Counted from the first letter of the stretch, positions 1 to 9,508 are shown. The stretch is DNA of 64,000 bases from Planctomycetota bacterium (GCA_029259775.1 JAJDEN010000027.1:1-64000); one strand, 5' to 3'. Notes: generated by a model not told the origin, from the sequence alone. Translations and numbers: made by a program.

Positions 1-437
1 TGGGGCTTCAGGGGGATCCCCAGGATCTCGGAGGCTTTTTTTTGGATCTGCAGGATCAGCTTGGCTTGCTCGAGCTCCCGCACCAGGCGGGCGTTCTCCT
101 TGCGCAGCCTCTCGTTCTCTCTCGCCACGGGATCACTACGCTTCCCTTTGGGGCCTCGAGGCTGCTTGAGCGCACCCAGTGCGCCCCGACGACGCGCTTG
201 GCGCCATGATGTGAGATGCGAGGAGTAGAGCCCTTCACGGCGGATGAGCGCGGCGATGGCGCCGGGCTCCTTGCACGCGTCGGCCTCTTCAAGGATCTTC
301 AACTTGTACTCGGCCGTGAACTGCCGGCGCTTGCTCTTGGCCAGCACCTCGGGGTCCGGCCGGCGGCCCCGGCCCGCAGGGCCTTCGCTCCGCTCAGGCC
401 CTGCGGGCCGGGGGGCGTCTTGCTTCTCGTTCGTCAT
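1..437 (-). CDS. IS3-family transposase OrfA, partial (runs off the left edge)
   Basis: The minus-strand frame is open from an ATG at 437 to the window edge, about 145 codons with no stop. AAGGTG lies about nine bases before the start. Residues around 35-65 (RRQFTAEYKLKILEEAD, then a Ser-Trp-Arg helix) form the HTH_Tnp_1 DNA-binding domain. A leucine-zipper-like helix follows (RENERLRKENARLVRELEQ) and the frame ends in QKKASEILGIPL, as in OrfA of the IS3 family. OrfB would lie outside the window. The N-terminus contains a low-complexity stretch encoded by an 18-bp inverted repeat. The call as IS3-type OrfA is secure; the subgroup is not. Confidence 0.85.
   Translation of the reverse strand, partial: MTNEKQDAPRPAGPERSEGPAGRGRRPDPEVLAKSKRRQFTAEYKLKILEEADACKEPGAIAALIRREGLYSSHLTSWRQARRRGALGALKQPRGPKGKRSDPVARENERLRKENARLVRELEQAKLILQIQKKASEILGIPLKP
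367..413. repeat. 18-bp perfect inverted repeat inside OrfA
   Basis: The arms at 367-384 and 396-413 are exact reverse complements, GC-rich, separated by an 11-base loop (385-395). The element lies in frame in OrfA and encodes the Gly/Pro/Glu-rich segment AGPERSEGPAG. It looks like a small palindromic insertion in the N-terminal tail. Confidence 0.8.
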
Positions 438-482
438 GGAGATCACCTTACCGCCCTCACTAATCTCGGTGGGGTCGGTGCC

Positions 483-1721
483 TCACATCACATTGGCACG
501 TAGGGCGCGCCGCTGTGTGCCGAGGCGTAGCAAGGCGTAGGCAACTGCAGCGCTTGGCTCCCTGGATGCAGCGAACGCAGTCTCCAACTGGGGTAGCGCA
601 GGGCGTGCCGCAGGCCCGATGTCTCCCAGAGCCTTGGCCAGGGCACCGAGGACTCCCAAGTGCGTCTCGACACGAAGGCGCTCCGTCAGGGCGGGAACGG
701 CAGCGGCTGACTTCTCTGCGAACCTCCCGAGGGAACCTGCAGCCGCGAGGCGTACGAAGCGGTGCTCGTCAGACAGCAAGGGCATCAGCGCCTCGATGAC
801 GCGCGGCCCGCCTTCCGACGCGCCGGCGAGGCGGCCAGATGCCGCGGCACGGACGATTGAGTGCTTATCCTTCACGCCGACCAAGCAGGCGTTCTCCGCC
901 TCTTGACTCTTGCCCGTCGTAGCCAGGGACCTGAAGGCCTCCGCGCGCACGTCCGGCGCACTGTCCCGCGTCGCCCCGATCAAGGCCGGAAGGACCCGCT
1001 TGGTGAGATCTCGTCCCTTGGGGTAGCGAGCCACGGGTCGCAGCGCATACACGGCCCACTGCCGCGCGACGGCCTCTTCATCCTTCGTCGCCATGCGGAA
1101 CAGAATGTCCGCCAGGCGGCCCTGCTCGCGGACCAAGTACGGCCGGTCCTGCCCGTGGAAGATGTAGGCGTTGCCAATGGCGTTGGCCGCGAGAGAGCGG
1201 ATCTCCTCGTCTTCGTCCCCCGTACGGACCACCAACTCGCCAAAGACAGCTTCGTCGAGGAAGTCATTCGGATCGATGACAACGGCGATGGCTGCGCGGC
1301 GCACGGTGACGTCTTCGTCACGAAACGCAGCCGCTGGGGCTGTGCGCAGGAGCGCCCACATCGCCAGCCGGCGGACACGCGGTCTGCCGTCGTTCACGGA
1401 AGAGCGCAGCGCCTTGATCGTTGGCGGCGCATCGTCCTTCAAGGCGATGAGTGCCTTGTAGGCGGTGTCGCGTACGTAGGCGTCCTCGTCCTCGAGACAC
1501 CGCGCGAGCAACACGGCCGCGGTCCTAGCTGCCGGGCCGAGCTTGAAGATCGCGTACGCCGCCTTGCGGCGCGCCGCGACGTCAGGCTTCTTCAGCTCAG
1601 CGATCCAGTGCGCGACGGTCTTCCCGTCGTGCCTCGGCGCCGTCGCAGGCGGCTCCTCTGCCCAGGCGAGTACGGGCGAGATGCACGCCCAGTGGAGAAT
1701 CAGAACCCACACGAGGCGCAT
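483..1721 (-). CDS. Secreted HEAT-repeat protein, possibly 3'-truncated by the IS
   Basis: 412 residues from ATG 1721, chosen because GGGAG lies eight bases upstream; an in-frame GTG at 1730 has worse spacing. Residues 1-22 are a signal peptide (MRLVWVLILHWACISPVLAWA). The rest is repeating helical pairs of HEAT/PBS type, with Asp-x-Asp turns such as EDEDAYVRDTAYKALIAL. Such proteins are exported scaffolds with no activity of their own. The stop codon (485-483) is the TGA that also begins the presumed IS terminus TGAGGCACCGACCCC, so the natural C-terminus may be lost. No partner gene is adjacent. Confidence 0.75.
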   Translation of the reverse strand: MRLVWVLILHWACISPVLAWAEEPPATAPRHDGKTVAHWIAELKKPDVAARRKAAYAIFKLGPAARTAAVLLARCLEDEDAYVRDTAYKALIALKDDAPPTIKALRSSVNDGRPRVRRLAMWALLRTAPAAAFRDEDVTVRRAAIAVVIDPNDFLDEAVFGELVVRTGDEDEEIRSLAANAIGNAYIFHGQDRPYLVREQGRLADILFRMATKDEEAVARQWAVYALRPVARYPKGRDLTKRVLPALIGATRDSAPDVRAEAFRSLATTGKSQEAENACLVGVKDKHSIVRAAASGRLAGASEGGPRVIEALMPLLSDEHRFVRLAAAGSLGRFAEKSAAAVPALTERLRVETHLGVLGALAKALGDIGPAARPALPQLETAFAASREPSAAVAYALLRLGTQRRALRANVM

Positions 1722-1885
1722 GCGCTTCACTCCCGCGACGACTCCAGCCTAGCAGGATCGTCGGATCGAGCGTGCGGCCACGGCGTGGCGACCCGCTGGC
1801 AGCCATTGCCCCGCCCGCGCCGCAGGGGCATCATTGATGCACCGTGAACTGCAGTAGGGGTAGCTCCGATGTGTAGAGGAGTGTC

Positions 1886-2521
1886 ATGACCGAGCACAGC
1901 AGCGCCCCTTGGCGCGTCCGCTACGACAGGTTCGGCAGGGCCCAAAGCGTTGTGGGGCCGGATCACATCGAGGCGACCAGATCACTTCATCGCATTCACC
2001 GCGAGCATGACGAGCGGCTTCGCGCGGCAACCCACCCGGACCCCGACGAACTACTCCGTGATCCGGCGATCCCGAAGACGCTCCGCGCTGATCTACCGCC
2101 GGTTGCGCAGACTCCCGGGACGACGTGGGACATGCGCCGCTCCGCCAATGCTCGCCTGATCTCGGCGGCCCCTGAACTCTTGGGCGCCGCTCGGGCGGCG
2201 TACCGGTTCCTGGGCAAGCGAGCCGCGTCGGTGCCAGGTGAGGGGCAGCCCAAGACCGAGGAGCAGGAACTGCTCCGTGAAATTGCGCGGGCCATTAGCA
2301 AGGCCCTTGGCGAAGACCTGGACAGGATGAGCTTCGTCGATGATCGGGCCCCGTTGCACCTCTGGCCGGGGGACCGGCACCTTCCGCGATCTCGCCGACG
2401 CTATCGCTGCAAGGTGTGCAACCTCGGGGTCGGCAAGGCGCATGACAGCATGTGCGCTTGGCTGCGTGAGCAGGTTGAGCGGTGCCAGGCCCTGTGGCCG
2501 CACGCTGCCCACTGGGACTGA
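1886..2521 (+). CDS. Phage-like protein with a C-terminal CxxC motif
   Basis: 211 residues, function unknown. Residues around 85-110 (ANARLISAAPELLGAAR) match the short motif in many prophage and plasmid proteins of unknown role. Residues around 165-195 (RRYRCKVCNLGVGKAHDSMC) carry Cys-x-x-Cys and a later His/Cys, suggesting a small zinc-binding site. The gene is divergent from the HEAT-repeat gene and convergent with an integrase remnant, which fits a mobile-element origin. No strong ribosome-binding site is seen. Confidence 0.5.
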   Translation: MTEHSSAPWRVRYDRFGRAQSVVGPDHIEATRSLHRIHREHDERLRAATHPDPDELLRDPAIPKTLRADLPPVAQTPGTTWDMRRSANARLISAAPELLGAARAAYRFLGKRAASVPGEGQPKTEEQELLREIARAISKALGEDLDRMSFVDDRAPLHLWPGDRHLPRSRRRYRCKVCNLGVGKAHDSMCAWLREQVERCQALWPHAAHWD

Positions 2522-2531
2522 CGGCGGTTAG

Positions 2532-2981
2532 CTAGGCTCGGCGTTGCCCCCGACGAACTGATCCCTGGGTGGCTTCGAGAGCCGCCCTCAGGTCCAGCAA
2601 ACGGACGTCAGTGTACGTCCGCATCGTCAACTCAAGTTTGCTGTGCCGCGCCAGCGCCTGCGCGGTCCTCGGGTGGACGCCCGCCGCCGAAAGCCGCGTG
2701 ATGAACGTCACGCGCAGGCTGTGGAAGTCGAGGATCCGCCCCTGGTCGTCCTCGCCGTCGAGCTTGGCGGCGACGAGGTTGGCGTTGACGGTGCCGTGGG
2801 TCGGGAACAGCCTGCCGGGGAGCTGCGGGAACATCGATGAGAACAAGAGCGTCTCGTTGCCGTCCACCAGTTGCGATCCGCTTGCGACGACCAGCAGCCA
2901 GCGTCTCTTTGCCCACGCCGGCCACCTCGGCGGGTCGGTCTCTTTCTCCCGGACGCGCTTCCGGCCGGGAAGATGCTTCAA
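2532..2981 (-). pseudogene. Tyrosine recombinase (integrase) C-terminal remnant
   Basis: 149 codons matching only the last third of a phage-type integrase. The HxxR box is present (DFHSLRVTFITRLSAAG), followed by the second His (ALARHSKLELT) and the nucleophile Tyr (MRTYTDV). The arm-binding and core-binding domains and the first catalytic Arg are absent, and no in-frame continuation is visible upstream of 2981. The surviving part closely resembles the intact integrase at 16017-17195 (shared VHPRTAQALARH), so it is probably a relic of a related island. It should be inactive. Confidence 0.75.
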
Positions 2982-3624
2982 CCAACAGGAACTAGGTCAG
3001 GGCGTAGAGGGACGCAATGAGGTCTTCGAAGTGGAGTTGGCGCCGCCCGACATGGACACCATCGGGCATCCAGAGGAGATTGCTGAGACGAACGCCCGCA
3101 CGTCTCCGATTGCTAATGCGCGGCGCTCAGGCTCGTGTACGAGCGCCTCCGGCGCTCGCCTCGCTTGATCTCCGCGCTGTCAGAGACCGTCCGACCCTGC
3201 AGGGCAGGGGCGCCCCGGCGGAGGGTGTCCTTGTGGGCGGGGCGCCGTTCGCTGCGTCAGAGTGACCGAGCCGAGGGGCCGTGAGGCCGGGCAACGCGCC
3301 GCACCCCGGCATCGGTACTCCGCGGACAGCGCCCGACTTCAAGGAGGCAGCAGACGCTTCATTGGAACTGAGACCACTCGGGGTCAGTCCGCTGGGCCCC
3401 TCTCCGTACCGTAACCCTACCCCTGAGCCCCGCGGCTGTGACCGCTGTCATGCACAACCCTGAGGGTGCCTTGAGAATGGCGGTGGCGGCGCCCGAAGCA
3501 AACCGTGTGTGTGAGCGCGCGTTACTCCGGGTGAGGCGCCTCATTCTGCGACGAAGACCGCGGGCGGACTCAGCGCGCCTCGGCTAGGGTGCAGTTGCAA
3601 TCTCGCGTTGTGGTGGACTGCCTC
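2982..3624. other. Gene-free stretch between integrase remnant and lipoprotein gene
   Basis: Only short, compositionally driven ORFs occur on either strand. I find no repeat, RNA gene or recognisable N-terminal integrase coding sequence. It is most simply decayed island DNA plus the promoter region of the gene at 3625. Confidence 0.5.
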
Positions 3625-4347
3625 ATGATCGTTCGACGTCTGGGCACGCTTCTGGCGACCGCGATCCTCACAGGTGCCGCGAGCTGTGGTCGAGCGCCGC
3701 CCGATGCCGGTTCTCCGCCCGTAGTTGAGCGCGGCGCCCCTCCTCAGGTCGAGCCGGGTTACGAGATGGGGGAGCCCTCGTACTGTGAGATTGCGCTTGG
3801 GCCCGGGGCGAAGGCGCGGCGCTGGGTGGTGCGCAGCGGTCCAACCCTGTACGTCGATCTGGACGGCGACGGGAACCTCACAGAGCCGGGCGAACGCCAG
3901 CAAGGAGCAGCCGACGGGCAGCGCATGTCCTTTCCGGCAGTGGAGTTGACCGCGGGGGCGCAGCGTTACACCCTGACTTGTTGGTTCGAGGCGGGACACC
4001 CTGTCCTTCGCCTCCGAGATCCGCGGGGGCGCCACTGGAAGGCCTGGGGGGACGAGGCCGGTCCTTTACGCTTCGCGACGCTGGCCACCCAGGCGCCAGT
4101 GATCCACTTTGACGGATTGCTGTGGATGGGAATCGAGACGCAACAGGCCGTGGTGGAGCGGGAGCGAGGAGTGTTTCGCGTGTGCGCGGGTGTCGGCTGT
4201 CACGGCCGTGGTGCTGGCTCGTTCGCCCATCTTGAGTACGCAGCCGTGCCGCTCGATGCGTTGCCAGTTGCGCGGGTCACCTTCCTCAGCGCGGAGTCCG
4301 GGGACCCGCCCGTCAGCGTCACCGCGGACCTTGATCAGAGATGCTGA
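3625..4347 (+). CDS. Exported protein with a calcium-loop-like DxDGDGN motif
   Basis: 240 residues from ATG 3625, which gives a signal sequence (MIVRRLGTLLATAILTGAAS) followed directly by Cys; an upstream ATG at 3589 would bury it. The Cys could be a lipidation site, though the lipobox is weak. Residues around 80-90 read YVDLDGDGNLTEPGER, an EF-hand-like acidic loop common in secreted planctomycete proteins. Two further Cys pairs could form disulphides. Function unknown. It stands alone on the plus strand. Confidence 0.6.
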   Translation: MIVRRLGTLLATAILTGAASCGRAPPDAGSPPVVERGAPPQVEPGYEMGEPSYCEIALGPGAKARRWVVRSGPTLYVDLDGDGNLTEPGERQQGAADGQRMSFPAVELTAGAQRYTLTCWFEAGHPVLRLRDPRGRHWKAWGDEAGPLRFATLATQAPVIHFDGLLWMGIETQQAVVERERGVFRVCAGVGCHGRGAGSFAHLEYAAVPLDALPVARVTFLSAESGDPPVSVTADLDQRC

Positions 4348-4607
4348 AGTAGTCGCTTCTTCGGCACCGTGCGTGTCAGCAGGTTCGGCGGCGGAAGGGC
4401 GCGTATCGTGCTCAGCATGCGCGGCTGGCCGTCGGAGCATGTCCGGTCCAGTGTGATGACCGTTCACGTCGCGTCGTCACCGCCTCTGCGCTGATGCCTC
4501 TTCACATCACGTCGCCCTCGCGTTGACAAGTGTGCGGTTGCCAAGTATCTGGCCGCGTGCTACGGTCAGGCGTGGAATTGGGAATGCTCGGAATGAGGAG
4601 ATTTACG

Positions 4608-5135
4608 ATGAAGATCGTGACATCAATGCTCTTTGGCGTTGCGCTCGTGCTTGTGTGCGCCGGATCCCTGGCTGAAGGAGCACCCACTCTCAGCGCGAAG
4701 GAGCAGAACGTACTGTCTTCGGTGCGTGCGAGCGGGGGTGGCCCCGACTGGGTGTGTGACTACATCGTCGGCCGTTGCACGTATGCCTTCACCCGCAACA
4801 TGCCCTGCTACGGCACGTCAGCAGGCTGTGGTCCCTGTCAGACAGGTGGATCGCAGCAGTTCAATCAGTGCATCACTTCCGACTGCGACGACAAGATCGT
4901 CTGGGAGTGCTTCGACGCAGTTGGTGGGCCCTGCTACGACGTTCCGCTGGATTGCGGAGTCGCGGACGAGGGCCGCTGCACGACGACGATGATCTGCATC
5001 CAGTCCTCGACTTGCTCAGCGAATCCGCCGCCGAACAACGTGTGGTGCACCTGCAGCAGTGGTGCTTGCGCTCAGGCGGGTGACCCGACCGCGATCACGT
5101 GTGACGTGCAGGGTTGCTTGCTACAGGCGCCCTAG
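4608..5135 (+). CDS. Small secreted cysteine-rich protein with a GG-type leader
   Basis: 175 residues from ATG 4608, preceded by GAGGAG at eight bases; upstream in-frame starts lack this site and precede the signal peptide. Residues 1-23 are a secretion signal (MKIVTSMLFGVALVLVCAG). The mature part holds 18 cysteines, an even number suggesting nine disulphides. Just before the first of them, LSAKEQNVLSSVRASGGG resembles a double-glycine leader. A C39-like peptidase gene lies 2.7 kb downstream on the same strand and could process it; that link is inference. No known family is recognised. Confidence 0.65.
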   Translation: MKIVTSMLFGVALVLVCAGSLAEGAPTLSAKEQNVLSSVRASGGGPDWVCDYIVGRCTYAFTRNMPCYGTSAGCGPCQTGGSQQFNQCITSDCDDKIVWECFDAVGGPCYDVPLDCGVADEGRCTTTMICIQSSTCSANPPPNNVWCTCSSGACAQAGDPTAITCDVQGCLLQAP

Positions 5136-5271
5136 GGCACGTGGAATCGTTCTGGGATGACGGCTTCGAGAGAGGGGCGCCACGAGCCTCCTATCTCCCA
5201 GCCCGCCGGCCGGGGAGCCGTGCGTCCCCACGCACTCGTTCCGCCACATGCACTCCGGGGAGGCGTGCGTA

Positions 5272-5305
5272 GCGTGGCCCGGGCCATCACGAGCCCGGGC
5301 CACGC
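5272..5305 (+). terminator. Strong hairpin after the cysteine-rich gene
   Basis: 13-bp perfect arms at 5272-5284 and 5293-5305 enclose an 8-base loop. It sits 137 bases after the stop codon and before the next operon. No T-tract follows, so it may end transcription with help or protect a 3' end. Confidence 0.5.
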
Positions 5306-5373
5306 CTTGCAGCGGCGTGAAGGCTGCTTGAGATCGCCGTGCGTAGATCGCGGCAATGAGGAGAGATGAGGGC

Positions 5374-7854
5374 ATGAATGCCAGCCCGCGCTGGATCAGC
5401 CGCGTGTTCATCGTGGCGGGGCTGACGGTCGCGGCCGTCGCCTGGTGGCTTCTGGATCACTCCGTAGATCCCGAGGCGATCGGCACGGCGCAGCCGGGCC
5501 GACGCGACAGCGTCGGCAAGGAACCGGGCCTGATCCTCGGGGTGTCGCGGCCATCGGCCGAGGTCGTGCGACCGGTTCTGCTGTCGATCGTGGTGTCAGC
5601 GAAGCTGACCGCACGGCCGATCGAGGGAGCGGAGTGCCGGATCGTAGCCGTTGCGGACGGGCGTCCGGAGGTCACGACCAACGCCGCGGGTAGCGCGCGA
5701 CTGGAGGTGCCCTCGGGGTTCTCCGGTCGCATTGTGATCCGAGCGGCGGGATATCGCGATCACGAGGAGGACGTAGTCGTGCCGGAGCGCGGCGGTGCGG
5801 CTCTGCACGTCGCTCTCCAGGGGAACGGCGTCATTCACGGCGTGGTCACAGGCCTCGGCGCCGACGACAAACGTGGTAGACCCCTTCAGGGCGCGCGCGT
5901 GTTGATCACGGGCCTGGGGGCCAGCGTCACCTTGAGAACCGACCAGGACGGCACGTTCCGCCTTGCGGGTATCCCAACGCCACGTTCGATACGCGTTGCC
6001 GCTGCCTATACCGGTTTCGCCGGAGCACGAAAGACGGTTCGCCTCGTGGGGGAGCGTCGCGTAACACTCACTCTTGCGCCCGTCGCGCTATGCCGGGTGC
6101 GCGTACGCGTCCCAGCCATGGCCAAGGTCGCGCAGCCTACCTACCTACCCTTGAGCCTCGTGTACCGACGGTCGGTTGTCCTATCTGCCCGCGTAATGGT
6201 GTCGCGAGGCCAGGGCGTCGTGACCTTCCAACTCCCGGATCGCGAGCCCGGGCCTCTTGTCGGGTACCTGAGCATGACGGCGGGCGCCGGTTCTCTTGAG
6301 GCGCGAGCTACGACGTACATGACGTCGGGCGGAGCGCAGGCTGAACTCGACTTCGCCGGCGCAGTCGTGCGCAAGGTGCGCTTCACGCTTCGTGGCAAGC
6401 CGATCGGGCGCGATCTGGTCTACTTCGACGCAGGGGCCGAAGTGATGACTGTCGCCACGGACGATCGGGGTGTCGGGCGCCTCATCGGACTCCCGTCGCC
6501 AGGCGGGACGGCCGCTGCCAAGCGGGTGTTCTGGGCGGCGAACGCGGTCTCTCACCCTGTCGAAACGCTGCAGGAGATGGTCGCGTCCGTGGATCTGGCT
6601 GACGGCGGAGGTCAGGTCACCGTCAGCGTGCCGCCCGGTCTGACGGGAACGCTGACGCTGCGGGAGATTCGCAGGCAGGGGGCCGGACTCCATATCGAGA
6701 CGCTTGGGCCGCGCCGTGACCAGGCGTCCGTGTCCTTCCGGGTACCGGCAGGCCTCTACCGCATCGAGCTGTCTGGCACCCCACTCACGGAGTATGTGCT
6801 CGCGGTCCGTCCGGGCGAGCAGATCTCGCGCGCTGTTGCCGCGGCGGGGGAAACGGGCTCTATCACAGGCAGCGTCGACTCTATCGCGGAAGCCGAGGTC
6901 ACGGTGTGGCGTGTTACCTCCGATGGTCGCAAGGGCGAGAAGCGCAGAGTGCTTCGCGTGGCCCCGAAGGGGACCTTCGAGGTAGACGGGCTCCCACCGG
7001 ACCGCTACCTCCTTACCGTCCGCTTCGGCGAGGGCCGCGCGGCTTCGAAGAACCTGGAGGTGCGGTCTGCGCAGGTGTCCTCTGCCGGCGTCATCAGCGC
7101 CGCAAATTTGGAGCAGGTCACCATCACCCTGTTGCGCGCGGACGGCCAGCCGCTGGGACATCAGCGTGTGTTCGTCTCCGAGGGGGGGTACTACAACGCG
7201 TACGTGCACCGGATGACCACCGACTCGCGGGGGCAGGTCCGTCTGGACGTCGGCGACAGGCAGCCGTTGGACCTGCGCCTGCGCGGGCTGGCCATCCAGT
7301 TGCAGCAGGGACATCGTTCGCATGTCGTCAAGCTCCCCCCCGAGCTTCATGCTGAGGGGTTCGAGCTCTCATTCCCCCCGGCGTTGCGCCAGAAGGGGTC
7401 GGTGTACTGGCTCGCCTCGGTGGACCGGGGGCACGCCCTCGTGAGGCTTCGGGCCGCGCAGGAGTCCACGATGCGGCACGTCCCTCCCTGCACGGGTCTC
7501 CAGCACTTCTGGGCGGAGACCTGGGATGGGATGCGCGTCTTCACTGCTACGCCTAGCGAGGGCGCGACGAGCATGCGGGTTGAGACGCCCACGATCGTGC
7601 GACTCTCGGCGGAGGGCCTTCCCGCAGACGTCGCATGGACTCTCACGATGACACGCCTGGGCCGGCTGATAGTTGGGAATCAGCGCATCGTCTGTGACGG
7701 ACGACGCCACGGGGCGGATGCGCCTGGGCGCCTGGTGGTGCCTCTGCCCAAGGACTCCTCAGGCCTGCTCACGATCGTGGGGAGCTCCGTCCAGTACAGA
7801 GTCGATGTCGACGAGAGGGGGCGCAGTCATGTGGAGCGCGTTGTCCGGAAGTAG
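5374..7854 (+). CDS. Membrane-anchored protein with CarboxypepD_reg-like repeats
   Basis: 826 residues from ATG 5374 (GAGGAG about ten bases upstream); an ATG at 5356 is less likely. Residues around 5-25 (ISRVFIVAGLTVAAVAWWLL) form an N-terminal membrane anchor. The rest consists of several beta-sandwich units of the carboxypeptidase-regulatory type, each built as a G.V..G.P..GARV / TDQDGTFRLAGIP cycle, for example at residues 150-210, 500-570 and 590-650. Such proteins sit in the envelope with structural or binding roles. It begins a tight operon: the next gene overlaps its 3' end by 26 bases. Confidence 0.65.
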   Translation: MNASPRWISRVFIVAGLTVAAVAWWLLDHSVDPEAIGTAQPGRRDSVGKEPGLILGVSRPSAEVVRPVLLSIVVSAKLTARPIEGAECRIVAVADGRPEVTTNAAGSARLEVPSGFSGRIVIRAAGYRDHEEDVVVPERGGAALHVALQGNGVIHGVVTGLGADDKRGRPLQGARVLITGLGASVTLRTDQDGTFRLAGIPTPRSIRVAAAYTGFAGARKTVRLVGERRVTLTLAPVALCRVRVRVPAMAKVAQPTYLPLSLVYRRSVVLSARVMVSRGQGVVTFQLPDREPGPLVGYLSMTAGAGSLEARATTYMTSGGAQAELDFAGAVVRKVRFTLRGKPIGRDLVYFDAGAEVMTVATDDRGVGRLIGLPSPGGTAAAKRVFWAANAVSHPVETLQEMVASVDLADGGGQVTVSVPPGLTGTLTLREIRRQGAGLHIETLGPRRDQASVSFRVPAGLYRIELSGTPLTEYVLAVRPGEQISRAVAAAGETGSITGSVDSIAEAEVTVWRVTSDGRKGEKRRVLRVAPKGTFEVDGLPPDRYLLTVRFGEGRAASKNLEVRSAQVSSAGVISAANLEQVTITLLRADGQPLGHQRVFVSEGGYYNAYVHRMTTDSRGQVRLDVGDRQPLDLRLRGLAIQLQQGHRSHVVKLPPELHAEGFELSFPPALRQKGSVYWLASVDRGHALVRLRAAQESTMRHVPPCTGLQHFWAETWDGMRVFTATPSEGATSMRVETPTIVRLSAEGLPADVAWTLTMTRLGRLIVGNQRIVCDGRRHGADAPGRLVVPLPKDSSGLLTIVGSSVQYRVDVDERGRSHVERVVRK

Positions 7855-9487
7855 GCCCTGGCGTCGCGTGTGCGCCGCTGCCACCCTGGTCCTGCTGAGC
7901 GCTGGGGGGCTGCTGGAGCCGCTAGAGGCCAGGGGTGATTCGCGCGCCGTGGACCTCGATGTGCGAAAGGACTGTGGCGCGTACTGCCTGGGCGTGGTCC
8001 TCAACCTGCTGAAGGGCGAGGCGCCGAGCTTCCAGAAACTGCGCAGCCTTGCGAACGTCGACGAGCATGGGAACTCGTCGTTGCTAGACATCGCGCGCGC
8101 TCTGCGCGAAAGAGGCGTGGATGCGCAGCCCTATCGGCCTGGGCAAGCGCGCCCCGGCCAAGTGTGCATTTTCCGAATAGGCAGCTACGGAGCTGGGGGG
8201 AACCCAAGCGGACACTTCGTTGTTGCGGTGCCCTCGGCAGCGAACAGCAGGCATGTCGTCGAGCTGTCGCCCCCGTTCAGCGTTCGGCACGGCCCCTGGA
8301 CGTCCCTCTCTGCTGCCTACGGAGAGAACGCCCTCGCCTGCACGGTCACCCCCGCTGGCTTGCCGACGTTCGCTCGTTTCGCGGGCTTCGGAATCGGGCT
8401 GGTCCTGCTAGGACTCGGGGCCTTTCTCCTCGTGGCTCGCCTGCGTAGGGGGGCGTCTCGACCCCACGTCTACGGGGCCGCCTCCGTCCTAGTGGCGCTC
8501 GCCTTGGTTGGTGGGTGTGGTGCGCAGCAGCCTTCATCGGCCCCCAGTCGCGCGATAAGCTTCCTCCCGGGCGACGTGGTGAATCTCGGCTCTGTCCAAG
8601 CGGGCAAGCGTGCGGTCACCATCCAGGTGAGGAACGATGGGACCGAGCCGATCACCCCCCGACCCCCGCAGTCTTCGTGCGGATGCCTGTCGGTAGACTT
8701 CGACACGTCTCCGCTCCAGCCCGGAGAGGTTCGCTCATGCGAAGCTCTTCTTTCGATCCGACGCTTCGGCGCACAAAGCCACAGCATCACGTTCTTGTTC
8801 GAAGGCATCGGGATTCGCGTCGTGCGCATCCATGCCTCGGGCGTAGCAACTGGTCTTCGGTACCGCGGTGAGCGTGACTTGGGCAGGGTCTTCGTAAACT
8901 CGACGACGAAGTTCCAACTCGACATTGGGATCGACGAGTCCTGGCTCAGAGGCCGCGACCGTCCGTCGCGGCCTGAGGTGACATGGCAATTGGTTGAAGG
9001 CGGCTCCGTGCGGCTAGGCGAGACTACGCTGACGCCGGAGCTCGAACGTGGCGGTCTGGTAGCGAGGGCAGCCTTGACCGTGCGGCCGGCCTTCGTTGGG
9101 CGCGGTCTCTGTCGTGTGCATGCGTTTGTTGACGGCGTGGCCATCCCGTTTCACGTGCATTGGTCCGCATCGTCCCCCCTCCATTTTAGTGAGTCCGCCC
9201 TGGTGCTCCGGACCGAAGGCGACGATCGCCTCCGGGGGCAGGTGCGCGTGTCCACGACCGAGGAGTTCGCCTTGCTCGGAGCGACATTGCACGGCGAGAA
9301 GAGCCCGCTTCGTGTCAGGCTCGACATAGAACCCAAGGGCGTGGGGGCAACGCTCGCGGCCGACGGCCCAGTGTCCTGGGCCAGTTCGGGGATCGGGACG
9401 ATCGACGTACGCGTACTGCGCCGCGCCACCGGTGAGGAAATGGTCTTCCCGCTACGAGTCGTTGCGGCGTTCAAGGAGGCGCGTTGA
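7829..9487 (+). CDS. C39-like cysteine peptidase fused to a DUF1573 domain
   Basis: 552 residues from ATG 7829 (GAGAGGGGG upstream). After a signal peptide, residues 35-170 resemble a C39 peptidase: a Cys in VRKDCGAYCLGVVL and a His in NPSGHFVVAV, the expected order for the Cys/His pair. A membrane helix follows (FGIGLVLLGLGAFLLVA), then a second hydrophobic segment with a lipobox-like VGGC. Residues 230-340 are a DUF1573/HYDIN-like Ig domain with the characteristic SSCGCL. The C-terminal 200 residues look like further beta domains. C39 enzymes cleave double-glycine leaders; here no ABC transporter is attached. Confidence 0.7.
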   Translation: MWSALSGSRPWRRVCAAATLVLLSAGGLLEPLEARGDSRAVDLDVRKDCGAYCLGVVLNLLKGEAPSFQKLRSLANVDEHGNSSLLDIARALRERGVDAQPYRPGQARPGQVCIFRIGSYGAGGNPSGHFVVAVPSAANSRHVVELSPPFSVRHGPWTSLSAAYGENALACTVTPAGLPTFARFAGFGIGLVLLGLGAFLLVARLRRGASRPHVYGAASVLVALALVGGCGAQQPSSAPSRAISFLPGDVVNLGSVQAGKRAVTIQVRNDGTEPITPRPPQSSCGCLSVDFDTSPLQPGEVRSCEALLSIRRFGAQSHSITFLFEGIGIRVVRIHASGVATGLRYRGERDLGRVFVNSTTKFQLDIGIDESWLRGRDRPSRPEVTWQLVEGGSVRLGETTLTPELERGGLVARAALTVRPAFVGRGLCRVHAFVDGVAIPFHVHWSASSPLHFSESALVLRTEGDDRLRGQVRVSTTEEFALLGATLHGEKSPLRVRLDIEPKGVGATLAADGPVSWASSGIGTIDVRVLRRATGEEMVFPLRVVAAFKEAR

Positions 9488-9508
9488 TCCATGCGAGGGA
9501 GTGAGCTT

